Part shown: positions 1 through 12,400 of the stretch, in pieces
Layout: the number at the start of each line of letters is the position of its first letter
Position numbering within the stretch: the stretch's first letter is position 1
Source of the DNA: Medicago truncatula
Taxonomy: Eukaryota > Streptophyta > Magnoliopsida > Fabales > Fabaceae
NCBI RefSeq assembly: GCF_003473485.1
Contig: NC_053046.1
Location: 40,819,832-40,883,831 of the forward strand
Reading direction: 5' to 3'
Length of the DNA: 64,000 nt
Made by a program: the position numbers and the translations under genes
The notes under the pieces: model-generated
Told to the model about the DNA's origin: nothing
Seen by the model: only the letters and a program-made list of their open reading frames with translations
The model's database searches: none

Positions 1-334
1 GTTTTACACGTGTATCCAATCACATTTTACTATGTAGATATAAGTAATATTGATGCAGTTCATAGAAATGGTATTATGTGACAAAAAAAGATTATTTGAC
101 GGCTTGTGGGATTCGCAATGGCCTTATTCAAATTGAGGGCATACTATTTCTTCGTAGAGATAAATTGAGAGCCAGTATTCGCATAAACACACATTACCAA
201 CATTTGTCTTTGTTTACTAAATACTCATAACATTTTTCCTGTTTTTTTATTTCAAATCTTCCTACTTCATTTCATTCTCATATTGCGGCGGAGGCTTGCT
301 TAATATGTAATCTTAACTGTTTGATACACAATCG

Positions 335-1879
335 TCATGCGGTTCTTCTAGTTTCCAATGTCTTTTCATATTCTAAAATGGATTTGAAAAGTTCTGAGAC
401 GTTGCCTTTCCCAAATTCCCCCCATCCTCCCTTTTGGTACTCCTTCCCTTCCTCATCCTTGAGCATACATCCAACTCTCTGAATTATCTCTAGAAATATG
501 GTTGGCCTGCACATTTTACACAAGTAGCAAATCAACACCAACAATATTAAACAAAAGTACTAAAACACACAATACACTATCAATTTGATAATTTAGGCTC
601 CGTTTGGAAGCGTAGGGAGGGGAGAGAAGGGATTTGGGAAGAAAAACAAGAGGCATTTTAACTACTATTTCAAATTTATTAGCCAATTGAATCAAACCAC
701 TTGATTATAGTCTAAGTGGATCTGTTATTAATGAAATCAAGACTAATAGTAAATAAAATAACAATAAAATGGTATGTATGTGATATGATGTGAATATGAT
801 TCAAAAAGATCATTACATACCTATCACCAATAGGCTTAGTAAAAATCTGAAGCAAAGTACCCTGATCATCTCTATCAACCAAAATCCCAAAGCTCTTCAC
901 ACTCCTTAATCTGTTCATCATTCAAAACATCCCCAACACGATTTATCAAATTCCTATAATAAGTAACAGGAGGAGAAGGCATAAACTCAAAACCACCAAC
1001 ACCACTTTTCTTTCTCATTTCTCTCAATGTCTTGAATATATCCTCCGACATCAACGCCACATGTTGTAACCCTGCACCTTCGCTGTGTTCCAAATAAGTT
1101 TCTATCGGACTCATCCTTTTCGTCCCGTAAACCGCTCTCACTCGTACCAACGTCTTCTGATATAAACTCAGCAAACTCGTGAAAACCGGTGAATTGTTTG
1201 ATGTACTTCAACGCCGGTGAAAGCTCTGGTACGTTTCCGACGGCATGGTCTAGTCGTCGGATTCCGAAGTCTACTGATAAGTTAGATGAACAGGTTCGAA
1301 ACCAGGGAGGAACAACAGGTTTTGGTTCTGGTTCGGGTTGTTGTAACTGATGTAGCGTAAAACGACATCACCGAAGAGACGGACTTCGGAGAGTTTGACG
1401 CGGTTGTTAAGGACGACAGCAGGAGACGATGGTACAGCACCGTGGTTTACGCTTGTGGTGAAGGCGAGTTCTGCGTTGTCAACCTCGACAGCAACGGCGC
1501 GGACTGAGAGGCCGTGAGAGGCAGAGAAGGCAAAGCAGGCAGGGGCAGAGAAGGAGGGAATGGAGGCCGTTGGGGAAGGTGAGGAGAGTGAAATAGAAGG
1601 GGAGTAAGCTGCGGAGAAAAGGAGATTGAGGTCGCCGGAGCGGAGGAGGTAGGAAGCATGAGTTAGGATTCCAGTGGAGAGGTCGGATTTAGCAACGATT
1701 GGCATTCCGAGTCCGTGAGAGAATCGGCGTGCGGTGTTTGTTGCGTCAGTGCACCAGAACTCGACGTGGTGAAAGCGTTTGAATTTGAATAAGTCTGATT
1801 TTGGGTTGGCTCAGACGAAGTTTTTAAATCCAACTAACTTGAACCCGGTTTGGGTTCGGGTTTCTGTTTGATTGCCCAT
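335..1879 (-). pseudogene. HPPD: 4-hydroxyphenylpyruvate dioxygenase pseudogene (HPPD copy 1)
   Basis: Both HPPD exons are recognisable: exon 1 from ATG 1879 to 821 and exon 2 from 506 to 335, with GT-AG borders matching the two intact copies. The intron is only 314 bp, against 1.4-1.6 kb in the others. Four lesions destroy the frame. (1) A TGA at 1811-1813 replaces codon 23, where the paralogues have Arg. (2) A net loss of about 10 nt near 1265-1290 shifts the frame after FLPGFE. (3) A loss of about 62 nt near 1134 removes the segment before VYGTKR. (4) One extra base lies at about 889-891, just before the intron. Exon 2 remains open (RPTIFLEIIQR, ending KTLETRRTA). No functional enzyme can be read. 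It lies in the same orientation as the intact copy at 3860-6565 and opposite to the one at 43 kb. Confidence 0.93.
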
Positions 1880-1976
1880 GGGATGCCGTAAGCAGGTTTT
1901 TGTGACTGCGGTTAGTTTGGTGTGTGTTTGTTGGAGTATTGTTGCTATTTTGAGGTTGTTGTTGTTACTGTGGTGA

Positions 1977-2100
1977 CTTTAAATAGATCTAACAAAGATA
2001 TGACTCTATTTGAGAGGGAAACATGCTATCCGATCTATGACTCTATTTGAGAGGGAAATTTTCTAACAAAGATATTTTTAAATAGATCTAACTAACAAAG
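1977..2100. repeat. Short direct repeats upstream of the HPPD pseudogene
   Basis: A phrase of about 20 bp, ATGACTCTATTTGAGAGGGA, occurs twice within 60 bp, and the flanking words AAATAGATCTAAC and TAACAAAGAT also recur. This is a local scrambled direct duplication in the former promoter or 5' region of the pseudogene. The rest of 1880-2570 is AT-rich with no gene visible. Confidence 0.6.
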
Positions 2101-2596
2101 ATTTATGTTGTTTAACGGTCATCTCTTGTTTTTTATATTACTGTTTAATAGTCAAGTCTATAACATAGTTATAAAATAATGGTAATGATAAGAATTTAAA
2201 AAAACTATGGAGCCCCTAATATGAACATCAATTTAAAGGGACATTAGTGGATCTCATTAGTTTACTTGCTATAATTGGTCACAATTATAAGTGGTACAAA
2301 CTTGTGGGACCAATTGACATTATTTACTATTTGTGTTGAGAATAATTGCCTTAGGAACACATGACTAAAAACATCACGTGTTTACAAACCCAAGTGTTAC
2401 GAGTCTTTATTTTTTGTATAAGGCAGGACAAGAAGGTAATTTAATAAAATTAAAATATTGTACAGAATAATGTAAAGAGAAAATATAACATGGATAATGT
2501 GTTCATAATGTTCCGTTAATCCAATAGCATGTTTTATCATTGCAATAAAAAAAAATAGTGAAATGCATAGTGTGTCAGACCAATGTGATCACATAC

Positions 2597-3150
2597 CTTG
2601 TGAATCTCAGCAAGCAAAATAAGAACTGAATCATTCTCAACTTGCAGATTGTTTGTAACACATGCAAAAGAGGGAGTGTGCCACAGAAGCTGCCTGTGCC
2701 CGAAAAAGAAAATAGTTATACAAAAATTAAATAAACAACAATTTTTCTGTTCTCTACTTAGCAGTGGTCATTCATGAGTGTAAAAATATCTTATCAGGGT
2801 AGAACCCAATTAATTGACAACAACGCTAACATCTTACACCACTCACTATCAATGACAATACAGCAAGGATTTTCATAAAGTATATTTCAAGCTTATGACC
2901 CCTAGTTACCTATGAAAGAAAAAATAACATATGCACTATACTTTCAAGAATATCATGATTTCGTGTATGGTACTAATCTTTAGTGCATACAGAGGGGGAA
3001 GGAGGAAACCACTAGGAATTACTTTTCTGCGAGCAGCGTCCAGGCATGGTGAAGGCTTGCTCCAGTCTTTATCTCCATACCTACACAAATAACAGGTGAT
3101 GGCAAAACGCCAAATTCATCACACAGTTTTGGACCAGCTTGAAACATCCG
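2597..3150 (-). pseudogene. Two-exon fragment of APC5
   Basis: Read on the minus strand, 3150-3012 matches exon 16 and 2693-2597 matches exon 17 of the intact APC5 gene at 24.9-37.3 kb, with the intervening intron also recognisable. The exon-17 acceptor AG and its donor GTATGTG are kept. The exon-16 copy carries a CAA-to-TAA stop (GCAGAAAAGTAATTCC in place of GCAGCAAAGCAATTCC) plus substitutions. The exon-17 copy is 97 nt instead of 99, so it is also frameshifted. No other APC5 exons are seen nearby. The left border at about 3150-3175 repeats a stretch of exon 16 and then runs into LTR-like sequence. It is a dead fragment lying upstream, in its own orientation, of the HPPD pseudogene, as APC5 lies upstream of HPPD on the right side of the window. 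Confidence 0.88.
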
Positions 3151-3426
3151 CTACACCAGTAACAGGTGATGCCAAAATGTACGCGTCATTGGAAATTGTT
3201 CAGACAGGAGCCGGAAAGTGTACAGATGGTGGCTGGAAAGTGTACAGACGGTGAATGAGCTGTACAGACGATGGCAGGAAACTGTACGGTACAAAATAAC
3301 TTGACAGCACGCTGTGCCCCGTATAGATGATTTGAAAATTCTGACAGCAAAAGTACTCAGTCAGATTTGCTCAAGAGTTGTTTGCGGAAGTAAGTAGATT
3401 TTCCTAAGTCAGGAGCTCTGATGCTG

Positions 3427-3575
3427 TGTAAAAAATAGGGAGAAGAAATTCTCTGAAAGTGCTTGAGTGAGTAAAGCACTCAACAACCATTTTATACACT
3501 CCATAATTATTATTACATGCTATGCTTACAAGGAGAAATAAATAAATACAAGACTCCCTAAATACATTTCTAACA
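3427..3575 (-). mobile_element. Ty1/copia-type LTR remnant with PBS-like sequence
   Basis: On the minus strand the block starts TGTTAGAAATGTATTTAGGG and contains a TATAAAATGG box. It ends near TTTACACA and is followed by GCATCAGAGC, which resembles the TGGTATCAGAGC initiator-Met primer-binding site of copia elements. Beyond the PBS (about 3171-3408) are repeats of TGTACAGACG-like words, perhaps leader sequence of the same element. No pol or gag is present. It separates the APC5 fragment from the intact HPPD copy. The class is inferred from the TG...CA ends and the PBS only. Confidence 0.5.
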
Positions 3576-3859
3576 CGAACCCAAGACTACATGAAACTAA
3601 CTATTTCCAACATGTTTATTGTGTTTAAAGTATCTTTTCTAGCTAAATAGTAAAATCTAAAACATTTGTTATTTAACTGTTTACACATGTTGATTTATGT
3701 CTAGTTGGCTCAGTATGAGAACAACCTTGTTCCATGGACTCCAACCTCCCACACACCACTTGGTCAAAGAAAGGATGAAAAGACCAATGGAGATTTGCAT
3801 TGCAGTAACCCAATGACTTGTTGGAAAAGAAGGAGGAACACCAAAGATCACAACATGAA

Positions 3860-6565
3860 TTATGCAGTTCTTCTAGTTTCCAAAGTCTTCTCATATTCTT
3901 CAATGGATTTGAAAAGCTCAGAGAAATTGCCTTTCCCAAAGCCCCCACATCCTCCCTTTTGGTACTCCTTCCCTTCCTCATCCTTGAGCATGCATCCAAC
4001 TCGCTGAATTATCTCTAAAAATATGGTTGGCCTGCATATTTTACAAAGGTCATCATCCCCCAGTTTACAAGACAAAAGTACTAAACACACAACACACTAT
4101 CAACAAATCAATCAATTTTAATCCTTATATGCTGATTTGATTACTAAACTACTCCTACCTATTCTGACATTCTTCTAACCTCTAAGACTATGTAGGGAAA
4201 AAAGTTTTACATTAGTTTTGTAAGGATATGATATGTTAATCAAATTGTAAACAATAACGACAAACTTTGGTATAGTGCTTATAGGCATTGTTCCTACTGT
4301 TCTCTACTAAAAATATAGTATGACCGTCACCAATAATGTTAAAAGGATGTCTTTTTTATATAAAAAAAAAATATCTCTTTGTGAGAAGAACAGCTACCTA
4401 TATCGCTACATCTAAATTTTGTCCAAACTAACAATATTAACCAATATTCCCCTTGAAAATTAAAGATCATTACTGTATTATGAACCAGTTTTGAGTTGAC
4501 CATAGGCCGATTCCGTTAAGGTCCAAATGCCGCTAGGTAGGGGTTAGTTGCTAAGCTTAGCTAGTTACTATATTATTGGATAAAAAAGCTAGTAGCTTGA
4601 TCATGCACAAGAATCAATTGGACAATTCTTGAGTTCGAGAATAATATTTGATCAAATTTTTCTTATTTCCTGAGTGAACTCAAGATTTGTCAATGGTATT
4701 TCTCCTAAAAAATCAAAGGGTTAACACCAAAATTGGAGATTGATCATAATAGTCCGTAAACGTGGTAGATCACTTAACACAAATCACGTGTAATGTTTTT
4801 TTGGCCCATGAGTTGCATAAGGAGTGTAGTATTTTGCATTGTCAATAGAGACTGTTTTCAAAGAATCTCAGGGCATTATAGTGGTTTTCTCCTCTCAACT
4901 AGGCATTTTACATGCACAAAAATCAATATCCAAACTTTGAACTACTTGCTTACTAGACTAGAGCCGCCGTTGCTCAAGTCGTCTAGAGTTGGTAAAAACA
5001 GTGTAACATAAGAGAAAGGATGAGGGTTTGTGTACAAGATAAATCAACTAACTAAAATCCTATGCAGCACCATGCACAATCCAACTATTACAAAACCATC
5101 AGATTCAATGCACTATTAGATCTAACAGCTAAGCTGCAGCACTGCAAAGGACGAAAACAAACAAAACAAACTACTATAATAGTCTAAGATGCGATAATAA
5201 TTATCTGGATTCCGGAGTTCCTGCGGAGTCCAGTAAAGTCTAGCTAGTTATTGTTCTAGATAACAATCAAACTCAAGTGCGCTCATATTCATTCAACCTT
5301 AACTAAAACTTATTAACCGGTTGACTCAAACCATTGATTATATTTGAAGTTGGTATGCTACTAATAATGAATTCAAGTTAATAAATTGGCATGTATGTTA
5401 TATGTATGATATGAAATGATTCAAATAGAGCATATATATAATATATATACCTATCTCCAATGGGCTTAGTAAAAATCTGAAGCAGAGTACCCTGATCATC
5501 TCTATCAACCAAAATCCCAAGCTCTTCACACTCCTTAATCTGTTCATCACTCAAAACATCGCCAACGCGATTCTTCAAATTACGATAATAAGTCACCGGA
5601 GGAGAAGGCATAAACTCAAAACCACCAACACCACTTCTCTTTCTCATTTCCCTCAATGTCTTGAATATATCTTCAGACGCTAAAGCCAAATGCTGAAACC
5701 CGGCACCTTCATTGTGCTCCAAATACGTTTCTATCGTACTCTTGCGCTTTGTTCCGTAAACAGGTTCGCACAACGGAAGCAACACCGTTTCATCATTGTT
5801 CGCCAGTGCTACTGCGTTCAATCCACTCTCAACATCTTCAGCTGTGAACTCCGCAAAGTCGTGAAAACCAGTGAATTGTTTGATGTATTTCAACGCCGAT
5901 GAAAGCTCCGGTACGTTTCCGTTGGCGTGGTCTAGTTGCCGGATTCCGAAATCTAGTGATGAATTAGATGATTCACCTGAAAGAGTTTCGAAACCAGGGA
6001 GGAATAACAGGTTCTGGTTCTGATTCGGGTTGTTGTAACTGACGTAACGTAGAACGACGTCGCCGAAGAGACGAACTTCGGCGAGTTTGACGCCATTTTC
6101 AAGAACGACGGGAGGAGATGATGGAAGTGCGCCGTAGCTTACGCTGACGGTGTAAGCGAGTTCCGCGTCTTCAACTTCGACAGCGAGGGCGCGGACGTTG
6201 AGGCCGTGGGAGTTGGAGAAGGAGAAGCAAGTGGAGGGGGAGAAAGTTGGAATGGAGGCGGTTGAGGAAGGTGAGGAGAGAGAAATGGAAGGGGAATATG
6301 CGGCGGTGAAGAGGAAATTGAGGTCACCGGAGCGGAGGAGATAGGAAGCGTGAGTAAGGTTTCCGGTGGAGAGGTCGGATTTGGCGACGATTGGCATGCC
6401 GAGTCCATGAGAGAAACGGTGTGCAGTGTTTGTTGCGTCGGTGCACCAGAACTCGACGTGGTGGAAGTGTTTTACTTTGAACCGGTCTGTTTTTGGGTTG
6501 GTTCGGATGAAATTTTTGCACCCAACTAACTTGAACCCGGTTTGGTTGTGTGTCTCGTTGGCCAT
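3860..6565 (-). CDS. HPPD: 4-hydroxyphenylpyruvate dioxygenase, intact, no transit peptide (HPPD copy 2)
   Basis: There are two exons, 6565-5451 and 4031-3860, joined in frame at codon 372 (AG|G) over a 1,419-bp GT-AG intron, giving 428 residues. HPPD converts 4-hydroxyphenylpyruvate to homogentisate, the entry to plastoquinone and tocopherol and a step of tyrosine breakdown. The vicinal-oxygen-chelate fold is complete. The Fe(II) ligands expected from the family are His213 (LDHANGN), His292 (GFQHLAL) and Glu378 (FLEIIQR). The C-terminal helix and the GGCGGFGKGNFSELF motif are intact. The start is fixed by an in-frame TAA three codons upstream of MANETHNQTG, so there is no room for a plastid transit peptide and the product is probably cytosolic. 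Relative to the copy at 43 kb it lacks GTSE in the mid-region. The 5' UTR contains a long poly-A run on the sense strand. It is probably functional. Confidence 0.95.
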
Positions 6566-6724
6566 ATGATATTAATATATTATGAGTAAGAAGGTTTTTT
6601 TTTTTTTTTTTTTAAGAAAAATGAGTAGGAAGGTTTTCTTCTTTTGTCTTTTTTGAGGAAAATGGTAAGAAAGTTGTTGTTATATGGTGAGCTTTGTGTG
6701 TCTTTCATAAGAGCATTTGTTACC

Positions 6725-6734
6725 TATTTATATA
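6725..6734 (-). promoter_or_regulatory. TATA box of HPPD copy 2
   Basis: TATATAAATA on the minus strand lies about 160 bp upstream of the ATG at 6565, predicting a 5' UTR of roughly 130 nt. No other good TATA box lies between it and the start codon. Confidence 0.6.
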
Positions 6735-6790
6735 GGGTAGAATGTGATTGATGCTTTAATTTTGTCTTTTTTCAACAATAATATTTATAA

Positions 6791-7149
6791 GAGTAAATCA
6801 TTAAATTGGTTCTCGTCTTTGTAAGTTACTCTAAAATTAGTTTATGACTCTATTAATATTTTAAAATGCTTCTTGTCTTTATCAAAAGTTTATCAATTAA
6901 GTCTTTCGTCATGTGACAAAAACATAGAGACGGAGATTTAATTGAGAAATTTTTGATAATATTTCAAAATAGTATATGTCTCTGTCAAAAGTTTCTCGAT
7001 TAAGCGTATCGTCATGTGACAAAAACATAGAGACATAAATCTAATTGAAAAACTTTTGACAAAAACAATGACTATTTTGAAATATTAATGGAGTCGTGGA
7101 TTAATTTGAGAGTGACTTATAAGACAATGACCAAATTGGTGGTTTACTC
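6791..7149. mobile_element. Foldback MITE-like element
   Basis: The ends are inverted repeats: the left end GAGTAAATCATTAAATTGGT pairs with the complement of the right end (GAGTAAACCACCAATTTGGT), and similarity continues inward for over 60 bp. The centre holds two diverged copies of a unit containing GTCATGTGACAAAAACATAG. It has no coding capacity and no clear target duplication. The superfamily is not assigned. Confidence 0.65.
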
Positions 7150-7630
7150 TATTTAGACAATCTCAACCTTTATCTCTTGTTTAATCATATCACAAATTTA
7201 TTCCATATATCTTATTATGATTTCTTTCTCTCTTGAGGATTTGATGCAGTTACTGCAGGACGTTGTAATAAACCTTGGTCATCTGATCTAAAGTCAATAG
7301 AGTTATGAATATTTTAGTTAACTTTAATAGTTTATGGATCAAATTGATGATAGAGTGATAGTGTGGCAATTAGTGATAGTGTAGCAATTAACTTAACCAT
7401 TTATTCAATTAAAACCATGTGTTTATAATTCAACGAATCAAAAATTAGATTTTCATCTCCAAAATCTTTTGTTGGAATGGAAAAAATACATTATTAAAAG
7501 AGCAGTGTGATTTGAACATTTTAAATTTGACCATGTATTTTGATGCCATATAAAAATACATTATTTATAATTATTATTTTACTAAATAAAGAGCAAAAAA
7601 GTACTAAAAAACAAAAATCATATCTATATT

Positions 7631-8170
7631 GTGTGTGTTCACAGACATGTAGTTTCGGACACCAAAAAAATTTCGACATAACATTTTTTTATTAAAACAC
7701 ATTAGACATCTATAAATCAAGATATTACTATAATATCACATCGTATGAGTTGTTGAAAATTAGTGGGTTGATTATATATTAAATGTTACAACCATGACTT
7801 TATATGTGCATGATTAAAAAGAACACCGTCATGATAAAATTGTTTTTTAATAACAGAAAATTTTGAGTCAATTATAATAAAATTCAATCATGACCTTTGT
7901 TTGTGTACACAAACACGGACACCAGAAAGTTTTCAACATAACATTTTTTTATTAAAACACATTAGACATCTATAAATGAAGATATTTATGTAATATCACA
8001 TTATATGAGTTTTTGAAAATTAGTGAGTTTATTATATATTAAATGTTACAGCCATGACTTTATATTTGCATGATTAAAAAAACAACGTCAAGATAAAATT
8101 ATTTTTTTATAAAAGAAAATGTGTGGGTTCATTATGATAAAATTCAACCATAACCTTCAATGAGCAAGAT
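7631..8170. repeat. Two-copy tandem repeat, about 260-bp unit
   Basis: The stretch around CATTTTTTTATTAAAACACA, followed by TTAGACATCTATAAATNAAG, occurs at about 7680 and again 260 bp later. The second unit is followed by a further decayed partial copy to about 8230. The units also share CATGACTTTATAT and GATAAAATT words. No ORF is present. The sequence from 8230 to the SWAP70-like gene at 9404 is AT-rich with nothing recognisable. Confidence 0.7.
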
Positions 8171-9403
8171 TAAAAAATAACCGTCAAGATAAAATTGTTA
8201 TTTTTTTGAATAAGAGTCAAGATAAAATTGTTTTATTTTTTAAGAAGGTCAAGATAAGATATATTTTTTTTACATAAAGGTCAAGGCAAGATTGTTGAAA
8301 TAGTAAGATTCAATATTTTTTTAATAAAAAATCTGAAATACCAAAGCTCCCTAATATGGTTTGGGAATATACAAATTTTCAATGAAACGAACCTTGAGAA
8401 ATTTTCACAAATTTGCCTCTAAAATGTAGGGGTCAGATAATTTATCCTTAAAATTTGTGAATATACAAAATAGTCTCGTATTTTGAATTGTGTCAAGCAA
8501 ATTGTTCATTTTGTTAACTTGTGTGGAAAAATGTTTGTACTATGCTTGAAGGGGGTCTTAGCATTCGTTATATCAGGGATACTACTAATTTTATTGCTAT
8601 TAAAGAAATTTTATCTGTCATCAAAATTATAGCAAAAATGGTAGGAAATGTTGGTTAGAGGCTTAGAGCTGTCTTTGGTGAACTCATTACAAATTCCAGA
8701 GGATATTCACACGCGTACATTTGGCCACGTTTCACTACGTATATATTTGTAGAGATGTTTTAAAACCCAATATAACATTTTTTTTGGCTACGTAGATAAT
8801 TGTAGAGAGCCTTTAAAACCCAAGTATCAATATCTGACCAAAGTAATTATTGATAACAATTTGAGGGTGAACGAGCATGTCAGAGCAATTTGAGCAAGCA
8901 TGTTGGTTTGAGTGTGAAGATGTAATATTTATGGTTCTTATGAAGAAAAAAAAAACACGTAAGAGAGACCAATTTGAGGTTGTTTCATTTTAGTAAACCA
9001 AAAAATAATAACTTTGTGGCATCTCTAGTATCTAGTATTATTGTTTTAATGCAGCAGCAGACACTTGACACTGCAAGTCATCATCAAATAAATATGAAAA
9101 ACTTATATAGGTTTTCTAGAAAATTAAACAATGCATCAATGTTAAATATGGTATAATCCCATTCAATCCAATGGGGTCAAGAAAGCTCATATGAGATTTT
9201 TACTGTTGTTAAAAGTTTCTTGTTGTATTACATTTTTGTCAGAAAAAGGTACTCCCTTCTAGGGTAATTATAACACAGTTTAATTAAGCAACTGATGAAA
9301 TGAAAAATCAATTAAGTTTACACACTCAATCAACAAAATGGTATATAATTACATTCTCTAATATTGAAAATTTTGCTATCTTGTACATGTTTGGTTATTA
9401 TCA

Positions 9404-12400
9404 TCAGGGCTGATTGAAAGAGTTTGATCCTTGTTCGTGGTGATGATTGATACCTGGCTGGCTAACCACTGGAATATCCAAGCTGCTTCCATCAGTTTCT
9501 GGCGTTGCTACTTCCCTTACATCGGATATCCTTGCCTCCGTCGCCTGAATATCACTCCATTCATTGTCCCCAACTGGCTGAATGTTGTTTACCTGGTCTG
9601 TTGCCATGTGAACTACATTCTCTGCAGGGATAGGGTTTGCTCTAGAAACACTTAGGCATGCTTTATCCACATTTTCTTCAGTGGGATCAACATGCTTTGT
9701 ATCTGAGCATGACTCTGTCTTCTCCACAACTTGAGTTGCATCAATGTGTTGCCTGTTAACAATTAAAAAAATAAATTATGCTATGTCAAATTTGTTTTTC
9801 TGATACTCCACATCTCGTAGCTGGCATACAAATTCAACCAAAACGTACTCGTAATTCATAAAAGACAAACAAACCATCTGAAGTTTCCATTTAATTCTCT
9901 AGTACTGAAATATAATAAATACTTCCATCTTTATGTTTGGATTAGGTGGGAAAAGAAAAGAATACTAGTCAACAAATATAATTAACATGGTTATTAGTAT
10001 CTTATGGTACATGTGTGTCTCGATTCAGTACAAAATTGAACTTGAACCTAATCCATATGAATTTTTAGTGTGTATCTATATTGAACATGAATCTCATCTT
10101 GAATCCGGATTCATTGTGGACGATCCTGATTCATTATGATAAATCCTGATACACTACGATCGAGTCCAATTCACTCTAATGAATCACCATCTATCCTTAG
10201 TGTAGCCTGCCACGTTTATTGTCAACTTTGTATAGCCAGCCACTTTTTTTATCATTTGATTTAAGACTTCAATCTTGAATCATTTTGAGATTAGTAGATG
10301 ATACATTAGTTTATAGGTTTGCTATGTTGCTTGTTTTTACTTAAAAATGCCATAATTTTATTGGTAATGGATCTTACGATTCATAAGAAGATTTGATTCG
10401 GGATTCCGAAAATCGATATTCCAATTCACAATTTTGATAACCGTGATTAACAAAGCTTCAAGCAAGGGATAAAGAAAACCGGACGCTGACCTTTGAAGTT
10501 GTGCTTTTAGCATGTTAACATATGCAAGAAGTTCCTGCTTCTCTTTTGTTGCCACTGATTCTCTCTGTACAGATTCCTTTATCCTAGCTTCAGCATTGGC
10601 CTCAGCAACCCTGACCTTCTCTTCCGCTCTTACTACAGTTGCTTCTAAGATCACATCATGCTCTCTAGCTTTTCCAAGTTCAGTACGCCACATATTTGCC
10701 TCCTTAATAGCAGCATCTCTCTGATCGGTTAATTGCTCTCTTTCTTTGCTTAAGCATGTAATTTTTTCTTTGTACTCCTTTAGCTACAACAAACAATTTA
10801 AAACAAATAGAATATTCAAGAAATTTCAAAGCAAATAATGCACATAGTAATAGCTACATTGTTGTCAATTGCGGAAAATAGCGGTTCATTCAAATAACGA
10901 TTTGTTAACATGTCGCAGAACCTCTATTCGATAGCATTTTGTACTAAATAGCATATCGCAGAACAATAACGATTTGTTCAAATTCCGCTGCGTTATAGCA
11001 CTATAGCACCACACCGCTATAACCTCTATCTGATAACATTTGTGCTAAACAGCATATCGCAGAACAATAACGATTTATTCAAATTCCACTACAGTATAGC
11101 GTTATAGCACCACTATAACCGCTATTTAACAACATTGGCCAAAGGTCACTCATCCGAAACAGTTTTTCAAGAGTTGCTCAAATTTCTATCAGCCAAAAAT
11201 TAAAGCATACCTTCTGTGCATACACCTGCTGCTGCTTCTCAGAATCTTTTCTCAAACGCTCAATTTCTGCACAAACAATTCTCCGTTGCTCATCCATAGT
11301 ATAAGCAGCAGATGCTGCTGCCTCAGCGGCTTCGGCAGTCTCAGATAATTTATCCGCTATTTCTGTTATAGTTGAATCACGTGCGCGAAGGTCTCGAGCC
11401 AAATTCTGTAGCTCCTCATCCTTAACTCTTAGTGTTTCCTATTAGTAAAACAGAATTTTCAGACTGAATCCAAAGCAATAAAGAACCATAAAGGCCCAAG
11501 ATAACGATCTACATCCCTATACAAATATTCCTTGTCTAATTACAAATTTCATTTTCTCTATTTATATATCATATTTGCATTTCTTCTTCGGAACCTTTGC
11601 CACTAGATTCAAACCCCCCACCCGCCCCATATACTGAGAAAAGGAGAAATTCACTGTGACACTTTTTCTTTTTCCTTTTGCTTCCTTGTTCTCTAAACAA
11701 GAGAACACAAACCAGAAGTGCATGAAGGTCAGAGAGCCAACAAACCAGCGATATAAAGGGTGGGCCTATACTATACAAACTCTAAAGCCGAAGAGAAAGA
11801 TTGAACCGTTTATAAAATACAAGCAATGCAGTAACAAGGAAATACCTATTTCTATTGTTTGCTGCATGACATACAAAAAATCCTTGCTATGATTCAACTA
11901 CAGGATTCAGCCATACTGTGGACCTTGCCACAGCCACTATTCAATTTGATGCATTGCATAAAAAGTATGACAATTAAATTCATAGAATCATACACTCGAT
12001 TCTTTTAGGTTTCTTTTTGGAAAATTTTCTAGCAAAAAGGTATCCAATCAAAGCTAAGCTTGGATAAGCTCTAAAAAGTAACTTATATGTTCTTAAGAAG
12101 CTACACATTTCAACATCTCAGAAAATCCCTAAATTTTCATTTTCTTTTGTAGTTTTTTCTAATTAAAAAAACAATTTATCTCAAATTTTATTATGATCCC
12201 ATTTATTGTGTTTTTCTGAAGACTTTGATTATTATTGAAGGTGAATTTGATGTTAACAGTGAAGATCCTAGCTGCTACCATGTAGACCTGAGACTGTATA
12301 TGCCAGCCCCTTTCAATTCCTTAAGGTTTTATTAATTGTTATTAATTAAATATTAATTAACCTATCCTTGCCTCTCTTAAACCTGCAATCAATGAAGACG

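Noticed and set aside
8974..9156. Small 60-codon ORF upstream of the SWAP70 3' end
   Set aside because: AT-rich, short and featureless, with no promoter context.
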